Below, one piece after another: positions 26,579 to 37,048 of a stretch of DNA of 64,000 bases (its first letter is position 1; every line of letters begins with the position of its first letter). The notes beneath the pieces were generated by a model. The model was given only the letters and a program-made list of their open reading frames with translations. It was not told the origin of the DNA and ran no database searches. A program made the translations under genes and the position numbers. Location: positions 620,001 to 684,000 of the forward strand of contig NZ_JAMSLS010000001.1 in assembly GCF_023806465.1 (NCBI RefSeq), in the 5' to 3' direction. The DNA is from Thermomicrobium sp. CFH 73360 (GTDB lineage Bacteria > Chloroflexota > Chloroflexia > Thermomicrobiales > Thermomicrobiaceae).

Positions 26579-28956
26579 TTGAACCCTGTCTTCTCATCGT
26601 AAAACGACTCCAGTTGCTCACAAGTGATCAACCGCAGGTCCTCACGGCCGTGAAGAAGTGGCGGCGGCAGATTACCAACAGCGCGCTGCAATAGTGGCGT
26701 AATGGTATAGTACTCCAGTTCATGGAACGCTTCCCGCACGGCAAGACGGCGCTCATGCGGATGTTCGAGTGCCAGAGCGTTCAGTACCTTCTTGATGGCA
26801 GTCGTGGCATGATCATCCTGCTCCACCACAATACTCAGTGCGGGTAGTTCTTCAATAAGGCGGAAACAGCTGAGCGGAACAGAGGCACCCAACTTACGGC
26901 AGTCGACATTTGGACGATCGTAGTCGAGGGAAGCAACTGCCTTAAGTAAGGCTTCCGCATGGGCTTGACTAATCCGCTGCTCGATGGTTTGAAAGTAACA
27001 ATCGAGTCGTTGAATCAGTTCCAGATCGCTCATAGCTTCGGGTAGGTGAGAGCGTGCCGCCTCAAGCAGGATACGACCGTAGACGCGCTCTCCCTGACCT
27101 TCCTGCAGAGGGATCACTCGCAAAAACGCTAGAGATTGTTCAGCGTTTCGGTTGATACGCCCTGCCACCTGGAGCAAACTCTCGAGAGGCCCCCATTCTC
27201 GCCAGCCTACCTGAAAATCAACATCAATACCAGCCTCGACTACTTGCGTACTCACCAAGACAACGGGTTCACGTGCCAGGAGTAGCTTCTGTATTTCCGC
27301 GAGTCGCCTGCGGCGGTCACGGGGGGTAATGTTGGTGGACAGATAATAAAGATACGGGAAACTGTAACGCTCCAAGGCGCGATAGAGTTCAAGAGAAACC
27401 CGGATACTGTTCACGACAATGAGTTGACTGCGATCCCGAATGCCTGCGATCGCCTCAGCTAATTCTGGTATCGTTTGAGGGGCTATGGGCTGCAGCACGA
27501 CTCTTGACGGGTAGTCCGTCAGCGGCGGATCCACAAGTTCAAGCGCGGCACCAGACTCGACCAAACGCGGCTGGGTCGCCGTCATAAGGATGACTGTGAC
27601 ATTCCATTCTGGAAGATCGGCAAGAAGTGCCCGAAGAAGAGGCCAATAATGGGCATCAAGCGCCTGAACTTCATCAAGAATAAGGATAGAACCAGAAACC
27701 AGCGTATGCAATTTTTTGAGCGATCTATTTTGATACCCGACTAACGTATGGAACACCTGCACAAACGTTGTAAGCACTATCTCCGCATCCCAGGACTCTG
27801 CGAGGAGCAGTGCTTCGTCCACATCAAGATCTTCCTCAAACTGGTCCTGATTCGCAGCTTGTGCCGCAGTGTGACTGGCACCGCGCCGCACTAGAGGCGC
27901 AAGATGATGATGCTCGATCAGGACATCGTCTGGGTCAAACCCACCCGTAACGAGAACATTCCGTACCACAGATGCTGTCTGCTCAATGAGATTGATATAC
28001 GGCAATGCGTAAATAATACGAGGGCTCCAACCACACTCTTCCTCGACACGCGCACGGATAGTCAGCGCTGCGTGCAAGACCGCAAGCGTCTTCCCTGCTC
28101 CCGTTGGTGCAGTGAGGGTGAGAAGTGCAGGGAAAAGCTCCGGGAGCGGGCGCAGAGAAACCTGTCGGGCCACAGTCTCAAACAATACTCGCCGCTGCCC
28201 TTGCAAAGGACTAGCGCGGGAGCTAGTGGTTGCCAGGTAGCGAACGACGAGATCACGTGGCAAGCGAACCCGTTCGGGATTCTGGTATTGTGCGGCAAGC
28301 TTCTTATCCGCATCGATCAAAGCGGAAAAGAGAATATTGATCTCCCAGTAGCGACGGCGTGCCTGGGGATCATGAAGAGTCGGCAAGGCATGAACTTTAA
28401 GACGCCACGCCTCCTCGCAAAGCTCCCGAAGAATATCCCATATCTCGCCCTGAAGAAATGGAGTTGGGTCAGGCAGCGCTAATTTCTCGCATAATGAAGG
28501 CCAACTCTTCGCCACCTCTGGAATTTGCCGACAAAGGGCACGGAGTACACGTCGTAAGCCTTGCCGATCGACAGTCAAGAAGTCAGGTGGATCAATATCG
28601 TCCGGATCAGGGAGGAGAGCTGCCGGAGTGCGCAATGGACCGTGGTGACGGGCCACAGCAAGGAAAACCGCCAGTGCATCGAAACCTCTTTGCTGAGCCA
28701 CCCAGGCCCCAAAGAGTGCACCAATGTATGCGTGATTTGCCGCCGGATCTGCGAACTGTGGGTTGTTTAAGCGCTGCTGAAAGAACGGAGTTGCTTTCCC
28801 TAAATCATGCACCAAGCCGACAAGCTCAGCCATTTCGGCAAGCGAGGGAGGAGCGAAGTTCCGCGCAAGTGTCCCCACCGCACGGAGATGGGTCACGAGC
28901 TCTTCCCCCTCCCTAGCAAGCCACTCATTCGTATGGTTTAGTCGATCAGGGCCCAT
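26554..28956 (-). CDS. cas3: CRISPR-associated nuclease-helicase Cas3
   Basis: 800 residues. HD nuclease at the N-terminus (LVHDLGKATPFF, H50-D51; NHAYIGALF, H75; ARHHGPL, H104-H105) followed by a superfamily 2 helicase: Walker A APTGAGKT (283-290), DEVQ box in ILILDEVQALD (428-431), motif III LMTATQPRL, and a C-terminal motif VSTQVVEAGIDVDF with LLQVAGRINRN. It degrades the displaced strand after Cascade recognition. HD and helicase are fused in the normal order, and no domain is broken. The start overlaps the end of cas5 by 19 bases. Confidence 0.97.
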   Translation of the reverse strand: MGPDRLNHTNEWLAREGEELVTHLRAVGTLARNFAPPSLAEMAELVGLVHDLGKATPFFQQRLNNPQFADPAANHAYIGALFGAWVAQQRGFDALAVFLAVARHHGPLRTPAALLPDPDDIDPPDFLTVDRQGLRRVLRALCRQIPEVAKSWPSLCEKLALPDPTPFLQGEIWDILRELCEEAWRLKVHALPTLHDPQARRRYWEINILFSALIDADKKLAAQYQNPERVRLPRDLVVRYLATTSSRASPLQGQRRVLFETVARQVSLRPLPELFPALLTLTAPTGAGKTLAVLHAALTIRARVEEECGWSPRIIYALPYINLIEQTASVVRNVLVTGGFDPDDVLIEHHHLAPLVRRGASHTAAQAANQDQFEEDLDVDEALLLAESWDAEIVLTTFVQVFHTLVGYQNRSLKKLHTLVSGSILILDEVQALDAHYWPLLRALLADLPEWNVTVILMTATQPRLVESGAALELVDPPLTDYPSRVVLQPIAPQTIPELAEAIAGIRDRSQLIVVNSIRVSLELYRALERYSFPYLYYLSTNITPRDRRRRLAEIQKLLLAREPVVLVSTQVVEAGIDVDFQVGWREWGPLESLLQVAGRINRNAEQSLAFLRVIPLQEGQGERVYGRILLEAARSHLPEAMSDLELIQRLDCYFQTIEQRISQAHAEALLKAVASLDYDRPNVDCRKLGASVPLSCFRLIEELPALSIVVEQDDHATTAIKKVLNALALEHPHERRLAVREAFHELEYYTITPLLQRAVGNLPPPLLHGREDLRLITCEQLESFYDEKTGFKWDLNQFV

Positions 28957-29693
28957 CGCTCTGATTCGATCTGCAGCCAGCGTCCACGATAGCGGCAGCG
29001 GATAGGATACCCTCGCAAATCGACAATGAGATCCCGTGCGTCGACGAGGCGCCGTTGCTTATCCAGGCGGACCGGATAGCGGTCGCGGGAAAGGCGATGC
29101 GGAGTACGCTCATCCAGCACAAACTCCTCAATCTGCGAGGCATCCAAAGCCCCAAGATAATCAGCAACAGAGGGGTCATCATGTCCGACCTCAGCCTCGT
29201 GAACCTCAACCCCCTCGATCCACCCAAGACAATAGGCTGTGCCGAGTGCCGGTGGATAGATCGGAGCTCGCAGTGCCTCTGCCAATTGACCTACGGACAG
29301 TCCTTCCGGAGGCACCAGAACCAGATGAAATCGCAGTGATGTCGTGTCCCAGTCATCGAAACTTGTCTCTGGCAGCAGAAATTGTGTAGGAATCTGTGTC
29401 CGCGGCTCGAAACCACGAAGCTCTCGTTCGGTACCCGACTTCACCATCAGCGCATTGGTTGATTGAAGCAGTGCGCGAAGTGGCTGTCGCACACCGATAG
29501 CCATCTGCAATGTGCGCAGTCTCTCCGGATAGTCACTTGGCTCCAGGCCCAGTGCAGCGGCCACCAAGCCGCGGATCGTTGAGGGGGGCGGTATCGGATA
29601 GCTCAACGATGACGAGTTCGTATAGAAGCGCCGGAAATGAGCAAATTTTCCGCAGAGGTCACAGTGGACAACCGCAACCATTGCGCGCCTCAC
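28938..29693 (-). CDS. cas5: Cascade subunit Cas5 (type I-B)
   Basis: 251 residues. The N-terminus VAVVHCDLCGKFAHFRRFYT and SYPIPPPSTIRGLVAAALG is the RAMP Cas5 signature for types I-B/I-C. Cas5 caps the 5' handle of the crRNA. The GTG at 29691-29693 overlaps the cas7 stop (GTGA); an ATG four codons in (29681) with GTGAGG upstream is equally possible. The C-terminal half is less conserved, as usual. Confidence 0.93.
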   Translation of the reverse strand: MRRAMVAVVHCDLCGKFAHFRRFYTNSSSLSYPIPPPSTIRGLVAAALGLEPSDYPERLRTLQMAIGVRQPLRALLQSTNALMVKSGTERELRGFEPRTQIPTQFLLPETSFDDWDTTSLRFHLVLVPPEGLSVGQLAEALRAPIYPPALGTAYCLGWIEGVEVHEAEVGHDDPSVADYLGALDASQIEEFVLDERTPHRLSRDRYPVRLDKQRRLVDARDLIVDLRGYPIRCRYRGRWLQIESERWALID

Positions 29694-30667
29694 CCGCTCA
29701 CCCGCACAACGTGGGGCAGTTGCAAAAGCGCTTCTTCACCGCGGACGTTGAGCTCGTCGTGCCGCCAGTAGCGGACACTGGCAATGTCGTCGCGATAGCG
29801 CATGATGCGGCTGACCAGCGGCTGAAGATCGAGCACAAACTCCTCGATACTCCGCCAGCGCTCGACGGGAAGCTCCTCTTGGGCCGCCAGGAGACGAAGA
29901 CCGTCGCGTGGATCGCCGAACGACGGCGCACGGTCCTTCCAGTCAACACGCAGATATAACCGTGGCGTCTGTCCCAGTTTACTTCGCGTGGTCGCCTCAC
30001 TGGAGAGCGCATGAAGGAGTGCATCCTCCAGTGCCTCAAGATCCTCAGCTGTCATCTGCGTTGCCTTGGCGCGGTGGGCGGCAACGTGCCCCCAAAAGGC
30101 GATCAGGGCATAAAGAACACGCCAGTCCTTCCCGATGGTTCCGTATTCGCCCTTTTCTCCCCCACGACCAGCAAACATCGAGGTAATACTGTTTGATGGG
30201 TTTATTTCCACTGGATGCAGAGAGTATCCCCAGCTAAACTGAACAGGCCCGGTATATTGCTCGGACAGCCCACGACTACTCTGACCCGCTTTAATTGGTA
30301 GTGTTGCACCAAAAAGGCGGACATCAATAAGTCGGCTCAGGAACCATTGCCGGTATTCCTCGTCGGATCGGGTGCCTCGACGACCAAGCTGCTGCCCGGT
30401 TTCCTGCTCGAAAACCTTCCGCAAGTCTTCCTCGCGTTGCGTCGCATCCACGCGGCTGCCATCGTCCCGCGTGCGCACCCAGACATCCAAATCTCGGGAG
30501 AGCCAGTAGTCACGGAGGAAGCGCTTCAACCGAACATCGCTCACCAGCACGCGCTGCGTGAACGGATCCATGCGCGGCCGATTCTCATCGTCCGGATCAC
30601 CATTCGGGTTCGTCAGCTTGGCATCATACAGGAACAACAGGTCGGCATTCCGTACCTGGTTATCCAT
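29690..30667 (-). CDS. cas7: Cascade backbone subunit Cas7 (Csh2-type)
   Basis: 325 residues. Csh2/Cas7b features: DLLFLYDAKLTNPNGDPD near the start, RMDPFTQRVLVSDVRLKRFLRDY, and GPVQFSWGYSLHPVEINPSNS with FAGRGGEKGEYGT in the middle. Multiple copies coat the crRNA spacer. It is followed by cas5 with a four-base overlap and preceded by cas8b with a 40-base gap. Confidence 0.95.
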   Translation of the reverse strand: MDNQVRNADLLFLYDAKLTNPNGDPDDENRPRMDPFTQRVLVSDVRLKRFLRDYWLSRDLDVWVRTRDDGSRVDATQREEDLRKVFEQETGQQLGRRGTRSDEEYRQWFLSRLIDVRLFGATLPIKAGQSSRGLSEQYTGPVQFSWGYSLHPVEINPSNSITSMFAGRGGEKGEYGTIGKDWRVLYALIAFWGHVAAHRAKATQMTAEDLEALEDALLHALSSEATTRSKLGQTPRLYLRVDWKDRAPSFGDPRDGLRLLAAQEELPVERWRSIEEFVLDLQPLVSRIMRYRDDIASVRYWRHDELNVRGEEALLQLPHVVRVSG

Positions 30668-30707
30668 TGCGTTCTCCTTCCTTGACTCGCTTCATGCGCG
30701 TTTGCCT

Positions 30708-32900
30708 CTACTGTACTTCTTGTAGCTCGGCAGCTGATTTGTCACGCCCGCGACGAATCATCCGACCCGTTTCATAGGCGTAGCCAGCTAAAACGAAATA
30801 GACGTTTTCCGCGTCAGTTAATGGCCAGTGGGAGCGATGTCGAGTGAGTTGCTGGATCGCCTCAGCGAAGAGCACCTCATTCTCCGCTGCATACTCACCA
30901 CTGAGTAACCGATACTGGCGTAGTTTGTCAAATAACTCATTCGCAAAGACGATCACTCGTGGTAACGACATGCCACTGTAGTTTAATTTCTCTAGGATCG
31001 GCTTTGTTCTGGACTGATCACTCCGATATTGCTCTGTTGCTACTCGCGCAAGCAAGACCCCCAGCAAGAACAGCGACTGCTCCTGCTCTGAAAGACCAAG
31101 TTCTCGCATCGCCGTACGGTACGATTCTGGCACAAGCACACTCACTGCAGCACCTCCAAAAGACGTGCACCCAACCTCACGTACGATAAGTCGCAAGGCA
31201 AGGGTACGAGCAAGGTACGCCCGCATCACCCGATCCACCTCTTCGGAGGATGGGGAGCGATCTTTCCATTGTTGCGAGACAAGCCAATATCCAGTGTGAG
31301 CGCTACGAATTGCACGAACCCCTTCCACAAACGCAGCATGGAGATCAGCGAGATCGATCGGCTCCTGTTGTAGAAGTTGACGAGTCAGTGTCAATGCCGG
31401 TCGGATCACTGGCCTCCCCTCACTGCGGCGAATGGGAAGTGTATCTAACAAAGCATCGAGTCCATCAAACCACACTTGATTGATAGGCCCGACGAGAGGC
31501 TCAGCCCAGCCGCCAGCCCCAGCTGCGTCGTTGACTTGATTGATCGCCACAATCACCTGCTGGACACGCGAGGGCGGTACCTCCGCCACGACTTCGCGGA
31601 TTTTAACCGCCATGTTCTGCTTTTCGTGGAAGAGCAACGTCAATGCAGCGTAGCGAGCTGAGCGCTCTTGTGCAACCGCCGCAAGGTCTTTTGTCGCCTG
31701 CCGAAGTTGCTTGACGCGACCAAGCTCAGTAGCCTGCTGCCGTATGCTTTGGAGAACTCGTCGAACGCCATGAAGATCCGTGGACGGTTGCAGCACAAGT
31801 TCTGGAACAAGGAAAACCGGCGACCGAAGGAGCTGCACTTCCAATTCCTGCTCCAGGAGTCGATCAGCAATTAACAGATAGGTGTAGCACCTCTGACATA
31901 TACTATAGCGCTCCCAAAATCCATCTCTCCGAAGATTTCCAGCAAAACTGACTTTATCATTAATGAATATCTTTATTCGCATGGGCACAAAATTGGAAGT
32001 AACCACCGCTGTCTTTCCGCAAAGGTGACAAGTACCGCTGATGCTCTCCTGCCCCTGAAACGGCTCATCGAGAAGAACTGAACGTATGTATTCACGGTAT
32101 GCTGATTGTTCAGCAATCGGGCAGCCTTCAATGCTCAGGGTAATGTACTGGACCTCCTTCTTCCATCCCAGCGCTTCACGAAGCTCATGCGTCAGCGCGT
32201 CGCGCAATCCCTTGGCCAGCTCGTCAGGCCGCTCTTTTCGCCCTTGCGGGGCCTCTTGCCTCAGCTTGTCCCAATTGATCTGCACAATACCATCATGCAC
32301 CTGAAGAATTCCTTCCTTTATCGTTGTAGTCGGTGGCGGATCGAGCCGCAGACCGTCGAGCTTTAAGAAAAAGCGATCTCGCGGCCGCACCGATTTCTTA
32401 AACTCCTCTAATTCCTGCACATCACAAAGGGCCGTAAAAATGTTATTCAACTCTTGAAATTCATGCAGATTCTTAAAGTCATACAGCATCGGCTTTATCG
32501 GCTGAATACTCGGCTCCAGTTTATCCAATGCTGGATGCTGCGATTCCCCCAACAGAAGCCGTGGAGCAAGACCAACGAAGACGGGACCAAGCAGATACTT
32601 CAAGTCGCGGACCGTTACGTCGCGTACGTCGCCACCTGGCGAGAACTTCATAAGCTGGAGCCATAGGAAACGCCGCAAGTTCTCGGCGCTTGCTTCCACG
32701 AGATGGTGTCGTACAGTTCGAGTTGACGGCGACACATCGAGCACGCCGATGTAGGTGCGCGCTGTGCTTACCTTCCCATCACCCGCCAACGGTGGACTGT
32801 CATCAGCAGTCGTCAATGCCAGTTGCTCGACGATCGCTTCAGGATCATCCCGAAGCAGTTCGGCAATCGATCGTCCTAATGCGTACAGACTCCGGATCAT
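30708..32900 (-). CDS. cas8b: Cascade large subunit Cas8b (Csh1/TM1802 type)
   Basis: 730 residues. Assigned by context and overall pattern: a large protein between cas6 and Csh2-type cas7, with a zinc-finger-like pair CHLCGK (about residue 292) and CQRCYTYLL (about 340) typical of TM1802/Csh1 proteins. The large subunit recognises the PAM and recruits Cas3. The sequence is fast-evolving, so no catalytic motif is expected. ATG at 32898-32900 overlaps the cas6 stop in ATGA. Confidence 0.92.
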   Translation of the reverse strand: MIRSLYALGRSIAELLRDDPEAIVEQLALTTADDSPPLAGDGKVSTARTYIGVLDVSPSTRTVRHHLVEASAENLRRFLWLQLMKFSPGGDVRDVTVRDLKYLLGPVFVGLAPRLLLGESQHPALDKLEPSIQPIKPMLYDFKNLHEFQELNNIFTALCDVQELEEFKKSVRPRDRFFLKLDGLRLDPPPTTTIKEGILQVHDGIVQINWDKLRQEAPQGRKERPDELAKGLRDALTHELREALGWKKEVQYITLSIEGCPIAEQSAYREYIRSVLLDEPFQGQESISGTCHLCGKTAVVTSNFVPMRIKIFINDKVSFAGNLRRDGFWERYSICQRCYTYLLIADRLLEQELEVQLLRSPVFLVPELVLQPSTDLHGVRRVLQSIRQQATELGRVKQLRQATKDLAAVAQERSARYAALTLLFHEKQNMAVKIREVVAEVPPSRVQQVIVAINQVNDAAGAGGWAEPLVGPINQVWFDGLDALLDTLPIRRSEGRPVIRPALTLTRQLLQQEPIDLADLHAAFVEGVRAIRSAHTGYWLVSQQWKDRSPSSEEVDRVMRAYLARTLALRLIVREVGCTSFGGAAVSVLVPESYRTAMRELGLSEQEQSLFLLGVLLARVATEQYRSDQSRTKPILEKLNYSGMSLPRVIVFANELFDKLRQYRLLSGEYAAENEVLFAEAIQQLTRHRSHWPLTDAENVYFVLAGYAYETGRMIRRGRDKSAAELQEVQ

Positions 32901-33649
32901 CGCCTCGGCACCTCTCGATCAGGGACCTCCTCCACATACCCGAACCCTTGACTGTTTTTCGCCCCGAGCCCCGCTTCGAGCGCAAGCCGGAGGTACTCCG
33001 CCGGCCCTTCCAGCAGAAATCGCCCGACCCACCCTTCGATCCAAGTCCCCTTGTAACATTCCAGCCGTTTGCCCCTCGGATGCACACTGAGCGCCTGCAC
33101 GCGGACTGTCCCCTCCCTCCCCTCCACACCGAGAACCGACGCCTTGCGCCGGAGATTGGCGACCACCAGCTCGCCAAATTCCTCATGCAGTGGGTTGTAG
33201 TACTGTGTGCGCCGCTTTCCCTCGATCTCCAGCGTCCGATAGACCGTGATCGGCGAAAGGGCTCGTACCACCAGCCGCTCCTCCAGCGCCGGCAATGCCA
33301 GTGTGGCAATCTCCCGCACTGCAAACTCCAACGTCGCAATCCGTATTCGGCCAAACCGCAACAAGCCTGCTGCCAGCCCCAACGCCAGATCTCGCTCTGG
33401 CGACGCAAAGCGGAACCAGACCGGCCCCCTGATCTCGACCCCTTCACCCGGCCGATACTGGACCTCCCCATGGAGCTGCGAGAAGACAAACAGCTTCAGT
33501 GGCCGTTCACTCTGCCAATAGGCACCATCGTGCAACGGCTGCCCAATCTCCCGCGGGAGATGTCGATAGATCATCGCCTGCAGCGCCTCACGGTACTGCA
33601 GGGGAAGGACCCCTAACCGGTCCGGCTCCAGCCGGATCTCCAGACGCAC
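32897..33649 (-). CDS. cas6: CRISPR pre-crRNA endoribonuclease Cas6
   Basis: 250 residues. RAMP fold with the C-terminal glycine-rich loop in EAGLGAKNSQGFGYVEE (about 222-238). A histidine such as H30 (MIYRHL) or H40 (QPLHDGAYW) may be the catalytic base. It cuts within the repeat to leave an eight-base 5' handle, CTTGAAAC for this array. GTG start (33647-33649). First gene of the cas operon. Confidence 0.93.
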   Translation of the reverse strand: MRLEIRLEPDRLGVLPLQYREALQAMIYRHLPREIGQPLHDGAYWQSERPLKLFVFSQLHGEVQYRPGEGVEIRGPVWFRFASPERDLALGLAAGLLRFGRIRIATLEFAVREIATLALPALEERLVVRALSPITVYRTLEIEGKRRTQYYNPLHEEFGELVVANLRRKASVLGVEGREGTVRVQALSVHPRGKRLECYKGTWIEGWVGRFLLEGPAEYLRLALEAGLGAKNSQGFGYVEEVPDREVPRR

Positions 33650-33685
33650 CGTCTTCCCTACCCAATTGCATCACTGCTCACTCAA

Positions 33686-33714
33686 CCTTAACCGCCCAAC
33701 TCATGCTCTGTCAA
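33686..33714 (-). promoter_or_regulatory. Promoter of the cas operon
   Basis: Minus strand TTGACA (33714-33709), 17-base spacer, TTAAGG (33691-33686), about 37 bases upstream of the cas6 start. Perfect -35, fair -10. No CRISPR-repeat-like sequence was found immediately beside it. Confidence 0.6.
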
Positions 33715-35024
33715 GAGCCCCTTTTGTTTCCTAGTATCCTTGACCCACGGGAATACTGGTGTTCCCGTTGCACTGCAGCATCAGGCACGCTCGAGAAACA
33801 CACCAACGACCAGGGGCGCCCAGCCCCTCCGCAGCAGCCTCCACACCCCATGCCCAGAAGGTTTGTGAGCCAAGAACGAGCATCCGCCGCCGCTCACTGC
33901 CCCCGACTTCAGTGACGAGAGTCGGAACAAAACCAACCCGGCAAGGGGGACCCTCGCATCTCCGTGGCCTCGACCGCTCAGTAGTTCAGTACTCCGCCAT
34001 CAGCATCCCCCAAGAAGAGCTCGCCTGAAAGACAAGCCACTCCGAGGCCAACGCCCCCCGCAGTCCTAGCACTCACCACCGAACGAGCAAAATGGTACGG
34101 CGTTACCGCAGCAGGAACTCAAGGAAGGGCCCAGTTGGGGAGTGCACCGTCCGCATGGGACGCCCGGAGGGGACGCGATGCCTCGTGCCATGCGACGTCT
34201 CACCATGAATGAACGAACGACCCGTCACCGTCCGACATGCTTCCCTTCCGGCAGACGGAATTCTTTTTGTGCCGATTACCCAAACCAAGCCTGACCGACA
34301 CAGCACTGCTCAACCCGCAACTGGTTCCGACAGTCAGCAGACTGCTCGGTGCACGTGCCGGGAGAAAGCAGCGGCTTTCGAAGCCAGTTTCCCAAAACGC
34401 AGTGGCATGGAACGCTCTCGCCGCGCTTCTCGAACTCTTGCTGCGCAGGCCATGGCGCACGCACGCGAACCAACGTCGCCGCAAGGAGGTGACAATCTCC
34501 TTGAAATCAGAGAAGCGACCGAGGCATGAGCGCACGTCCACCCATTCTGGGCACGCCTGGCCGTTGCACTCGAGCTCCTCACTGTGAGGGCCAACTCTCC
34601 AAACAGGAGGATGTTCGGCCGGGAGAGAAACAAAGAGGAAGCCGCCCTACCGGGTGTGGGGAATGGCGTACGACTTTTCCACGAGGTGATCCTCCAGCTG
34701 CAGGATTCGGTACCTCGGAGACTCAGAGTTGCGAGGAGCTCTGCCCAGCGGTGTTCCGCGTGAATTAAGGATCTCCAGAACACTCCGCAAACACTCGCGG
34801 CACGACGGCACTCACGGAGACCCCGTTAGCGCCGCAAGGGGGAAGAAAGATGGTCGGGTCGCCGTGAACAGGTATCCGGCCCATTGGTGTCGCAGTGCGG
34901 AGACCTATCGGCACGGAGAGAGCCTCGGTGACAGCCGCACACCACAGACCAACTCGCTGGCCAGGCAATGCAGCGAGGACAGCATGATGTCACCAGAGGC
35001 GAACCACCGCTTGGCAACCATCGG
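33715..35024. other. Gene-poor region between cas promoter and tRNA-Ser pair
   Basis: About 1.3 kb without a convincing gene. Open frames up to 150 codons occur but their translations lack family character. I looked for RNase P, SRP and tmRNA core sequences by eye and saw none. No clear periodic repeat here, unlike further right. Confidence 0.45.
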
Positions 35025-35116
35025 CGGGAAGGGTGGGATTCGAACCCACGGGGGCGAGTTTTGCTCGCCCCAATCGCTTAGCAGGCGACCCCTTTCGACC
35101 TCTCAGGCACCTTCCC
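35025..35116 (-). tRNA. tRNA-Ser (anticodon GCT)
   Basis: Acceptor GGGAAGG with CCTTCCC, anticodon loop CTGCTAA (anticodon GCT), long variable arm GGGGCGAG...CTCGCCCC, T-arm GTGGG-TTCGAAT-CCCAC, discriminator G. The long extra arm confirms a serine tRNA. CCA is not encoded. Seventeen bases downstream of the other tRNA-Ser. Confidence 0.94.
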
Positions 35117-35133
35117 AAAGAACGGGCCCGCGG

Positions 35134-35217
35134 CGGAGAGGGAGGGATTCGAACCCCCGAGGCTCATCGCCTTGCCGTTTTCAAGACGGCCGCCTTCAAC
35201 CACTCGGCCACCTCTCC
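35134..35217 (-). tRNA. tRNA-Ser (anticodon TGA)
   Basis: Acceptor GGAGAGG with CCTCTCC, anticodon stem GCCGT/ACGGC with loop CTTGAAA (anticodon TGA), long variable arm, T-arm with TTCGAAT. It is the first of a two-gene serine tRNA unit on the minus strand. CCA is not encoded. Confidence 0.94.
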
Positions 35218-35231
35218 GCGCACCACGCTCT

Positions 35232-35259
35232 AGTGTACAGACCACCACTCGAGCGTGAA
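35232..35259 (-). promoter_or_regulatory. Promoter-like elements of the tRNA-Ser pair
   Basis: Minus strand TTCACG (35259-35254), 16-base spacer, TACACT (35237-35232); transcription would begin about eight bases before the first tRNA. A second -10-like TATACT lies further upstream, near 35275. Confidence 0.4.
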
Positions 35260-36120
35260 GCCCGTGCTGACAGTATAGCAGCGATGGAGGAGATCAGTCC
35301 AGGGAGAGCGCGACCGCTCAAGTGGCCGCTCTCCACCGAATCGGCGGGGGTCAGCCCATCCAATGCCGTACAAGGTCGTTCGATCGCCGCTCTGACTGCA
35401 CTTGCCAGGCACTCTCCAATTCCGCAGCATTCACCACTCTGCCTTTTCAATCGGCCGTTGTCGACTCCGCATCGTACGGACAGAGGAGAAGCCTTCACAC
35501 GTGACCACCCTGCCGCACCACGAACCTGCACTGAGCACTCGACGAACGCAACTCCCCGCTCTTTCGTGCCCCGATGCGAAGACATTGAATCTGGAGAATA
35601 AGCGCCACGGACGTCACATTGCTGGTCGTGAGTGCGGGTGGGTGGAAAGCCTTGTAGTGGCACGATGCAGGACCGCAGTACCCTTGGCGGGACACGACCG
35701 GCTTGCGACCGTTTTACGGCAGATTTCTCGAGTCATCTCTGCAGTCCGCTCGTGTTCGTGCGCACCTGCACCCCTTGCGCCCGCCAGGTCAATGAGCGCC
35801 TTGGGAGATACGCCACACTGTCTGTGAGGTGGTGATCGCAAGGACAGCAACGCAATCGTCGGACAAACAGTCACCATGGGACGAGCACGTCAGCTTCTTC
35901 CCATACCTCTAGTGTCTGCCGACGCAACGGGGCCGACCTGCGGGCGATGACAACGCTCGGGCAGAAGGATCGGTCTCGTCCGGCCTGTGCCGCGCTCCGA
36001 CGCACCGCCGTCGCCACTCCTGTGCGAGCTGCAAATAGTGTTTGCTGTCCTCCACCGGAGTCAACCGTGTTGCGCGAGATGAGCCCGGGGCAACACCGTG
36101 ACCGCTCGGGACACGCCAGT
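35260..36120. other. Gene-poor region, no gene seen
   Basis: Frames up to 155 codons on the minus strand have no recognisable character. From about 36060 the sequence begins to show the CAGC-centred periodicity described in the next repeat entry. Confidence 0.4.
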
Positions 36121-36533
36121 CAGCAAAGGCTGGACAAGAACTCGCTGCGCTCCACTGAATGCGTCCATGACACACACGGTCCCAGCAAACGGCGAAGCCC
36201 TCGACCTCCCCGTCCGGGTCGTGATCGTCTGCGTCCATGACACACACGGTCCCCAGCCCATCCTCGACGAACAGCAGGCATCGCCATTGGGAACAACCGC
36301 GGGAGCGCATGGGGTATCAGCTCGAATTGTCGGGCCAAAGGCAGCGCACCCGGCACCAGCACCCGCAGCGCACCCGCGTATCAGCTCGAATTGTCGGGCC
36401 AAAGGCAGCGCACCCGGCACCAGCACCCGCAGCGCACCCGCGTATCAGCTCGAATTGTCGGGCCAAAGGCAGCGCACCCGGCACCAGCACCCGCAGCGCA
36501 CCCGCGTATCAGCTCGAATTGTCGGGCCAAAGG
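36121..36533. repeat. Tandem direct repeats, period 62-71 nt (core units exactly 64 nt)
   Basis: Four copies of a segment starting GTATCAGCTCGAATTGTCGG begin at 36314, 36378, 36442 and 36506; the first three units are identical over 64 nt. To the left, the 23-nt segment beginning GCGTCCATGACACACACGG occurs at 36161 and 36231 (70 nt apart), and a shared CAGC anchor recurs at 36121, 36183, 36254, 36318, 36382, 36446 and 36510. Because 64 is not a multiple of three and frames differ between copies, this is not a protein repeat. The spacing equals that of the CRISPR units at 40097-45863, but the sequence is unrelated to that repeat. Confidence 0.85.
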
Positions 36534-37048
36534 GAATTCGTGCGCTCCCGCTCGTTTCACCGGAAAGATGCGCGATCCACGCCATCCACCCCGTTTTCCA
36601 GCGGACGCCCAACCCGTACTTCTATGCTGTGGGCGTAGGTATTGACTGTTGCAGAGAAGAGACGTCCTCTCTCCAGCCACACGCATGGCGCAGCGTCTTC
36701 GGCCCAGCGGATACAAGTGGTCACTCGGGTCCATGCCTGTCCCGCAATCACTCTGGGCTTCTCCAACCAGTCCAGTACAGGGAGCACCTCTGAGGTTTCC
36801 TGACCGGCGCGAGACACTGCCGGGTCGTTCCCTTCGCTCAGACCGGTGGCAGCTCGAAGATTTCCCGACTCAGGCTTGCCGAGAGGCGAGGCCTCCACAT
36901 GCGAACGATAACCGCTAAATCATTGAGCTTCTGGCAAACCGCTCGGCGGTCTCCTACGACTGAGGTACGACACGTCGCTCGTGAGCTCGCGGACGCAAGC
37001 CGACGATGAACCGTCAAGCGAGAACCTCGGCGTCCATCGTCGTCGACT
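36534..37048. other. Gene-poor region between two repeat blocks
   Basis: No gene and no clear repeat seen over about 500 bases. Confidence 0.4.

Noticed and set aside
33980-34005. GTTCAGTAC resembling the start of the CRISPR repeat near the cas promoter
   Set aside because: Only nine bases match with a gap; expected by chance in this length.
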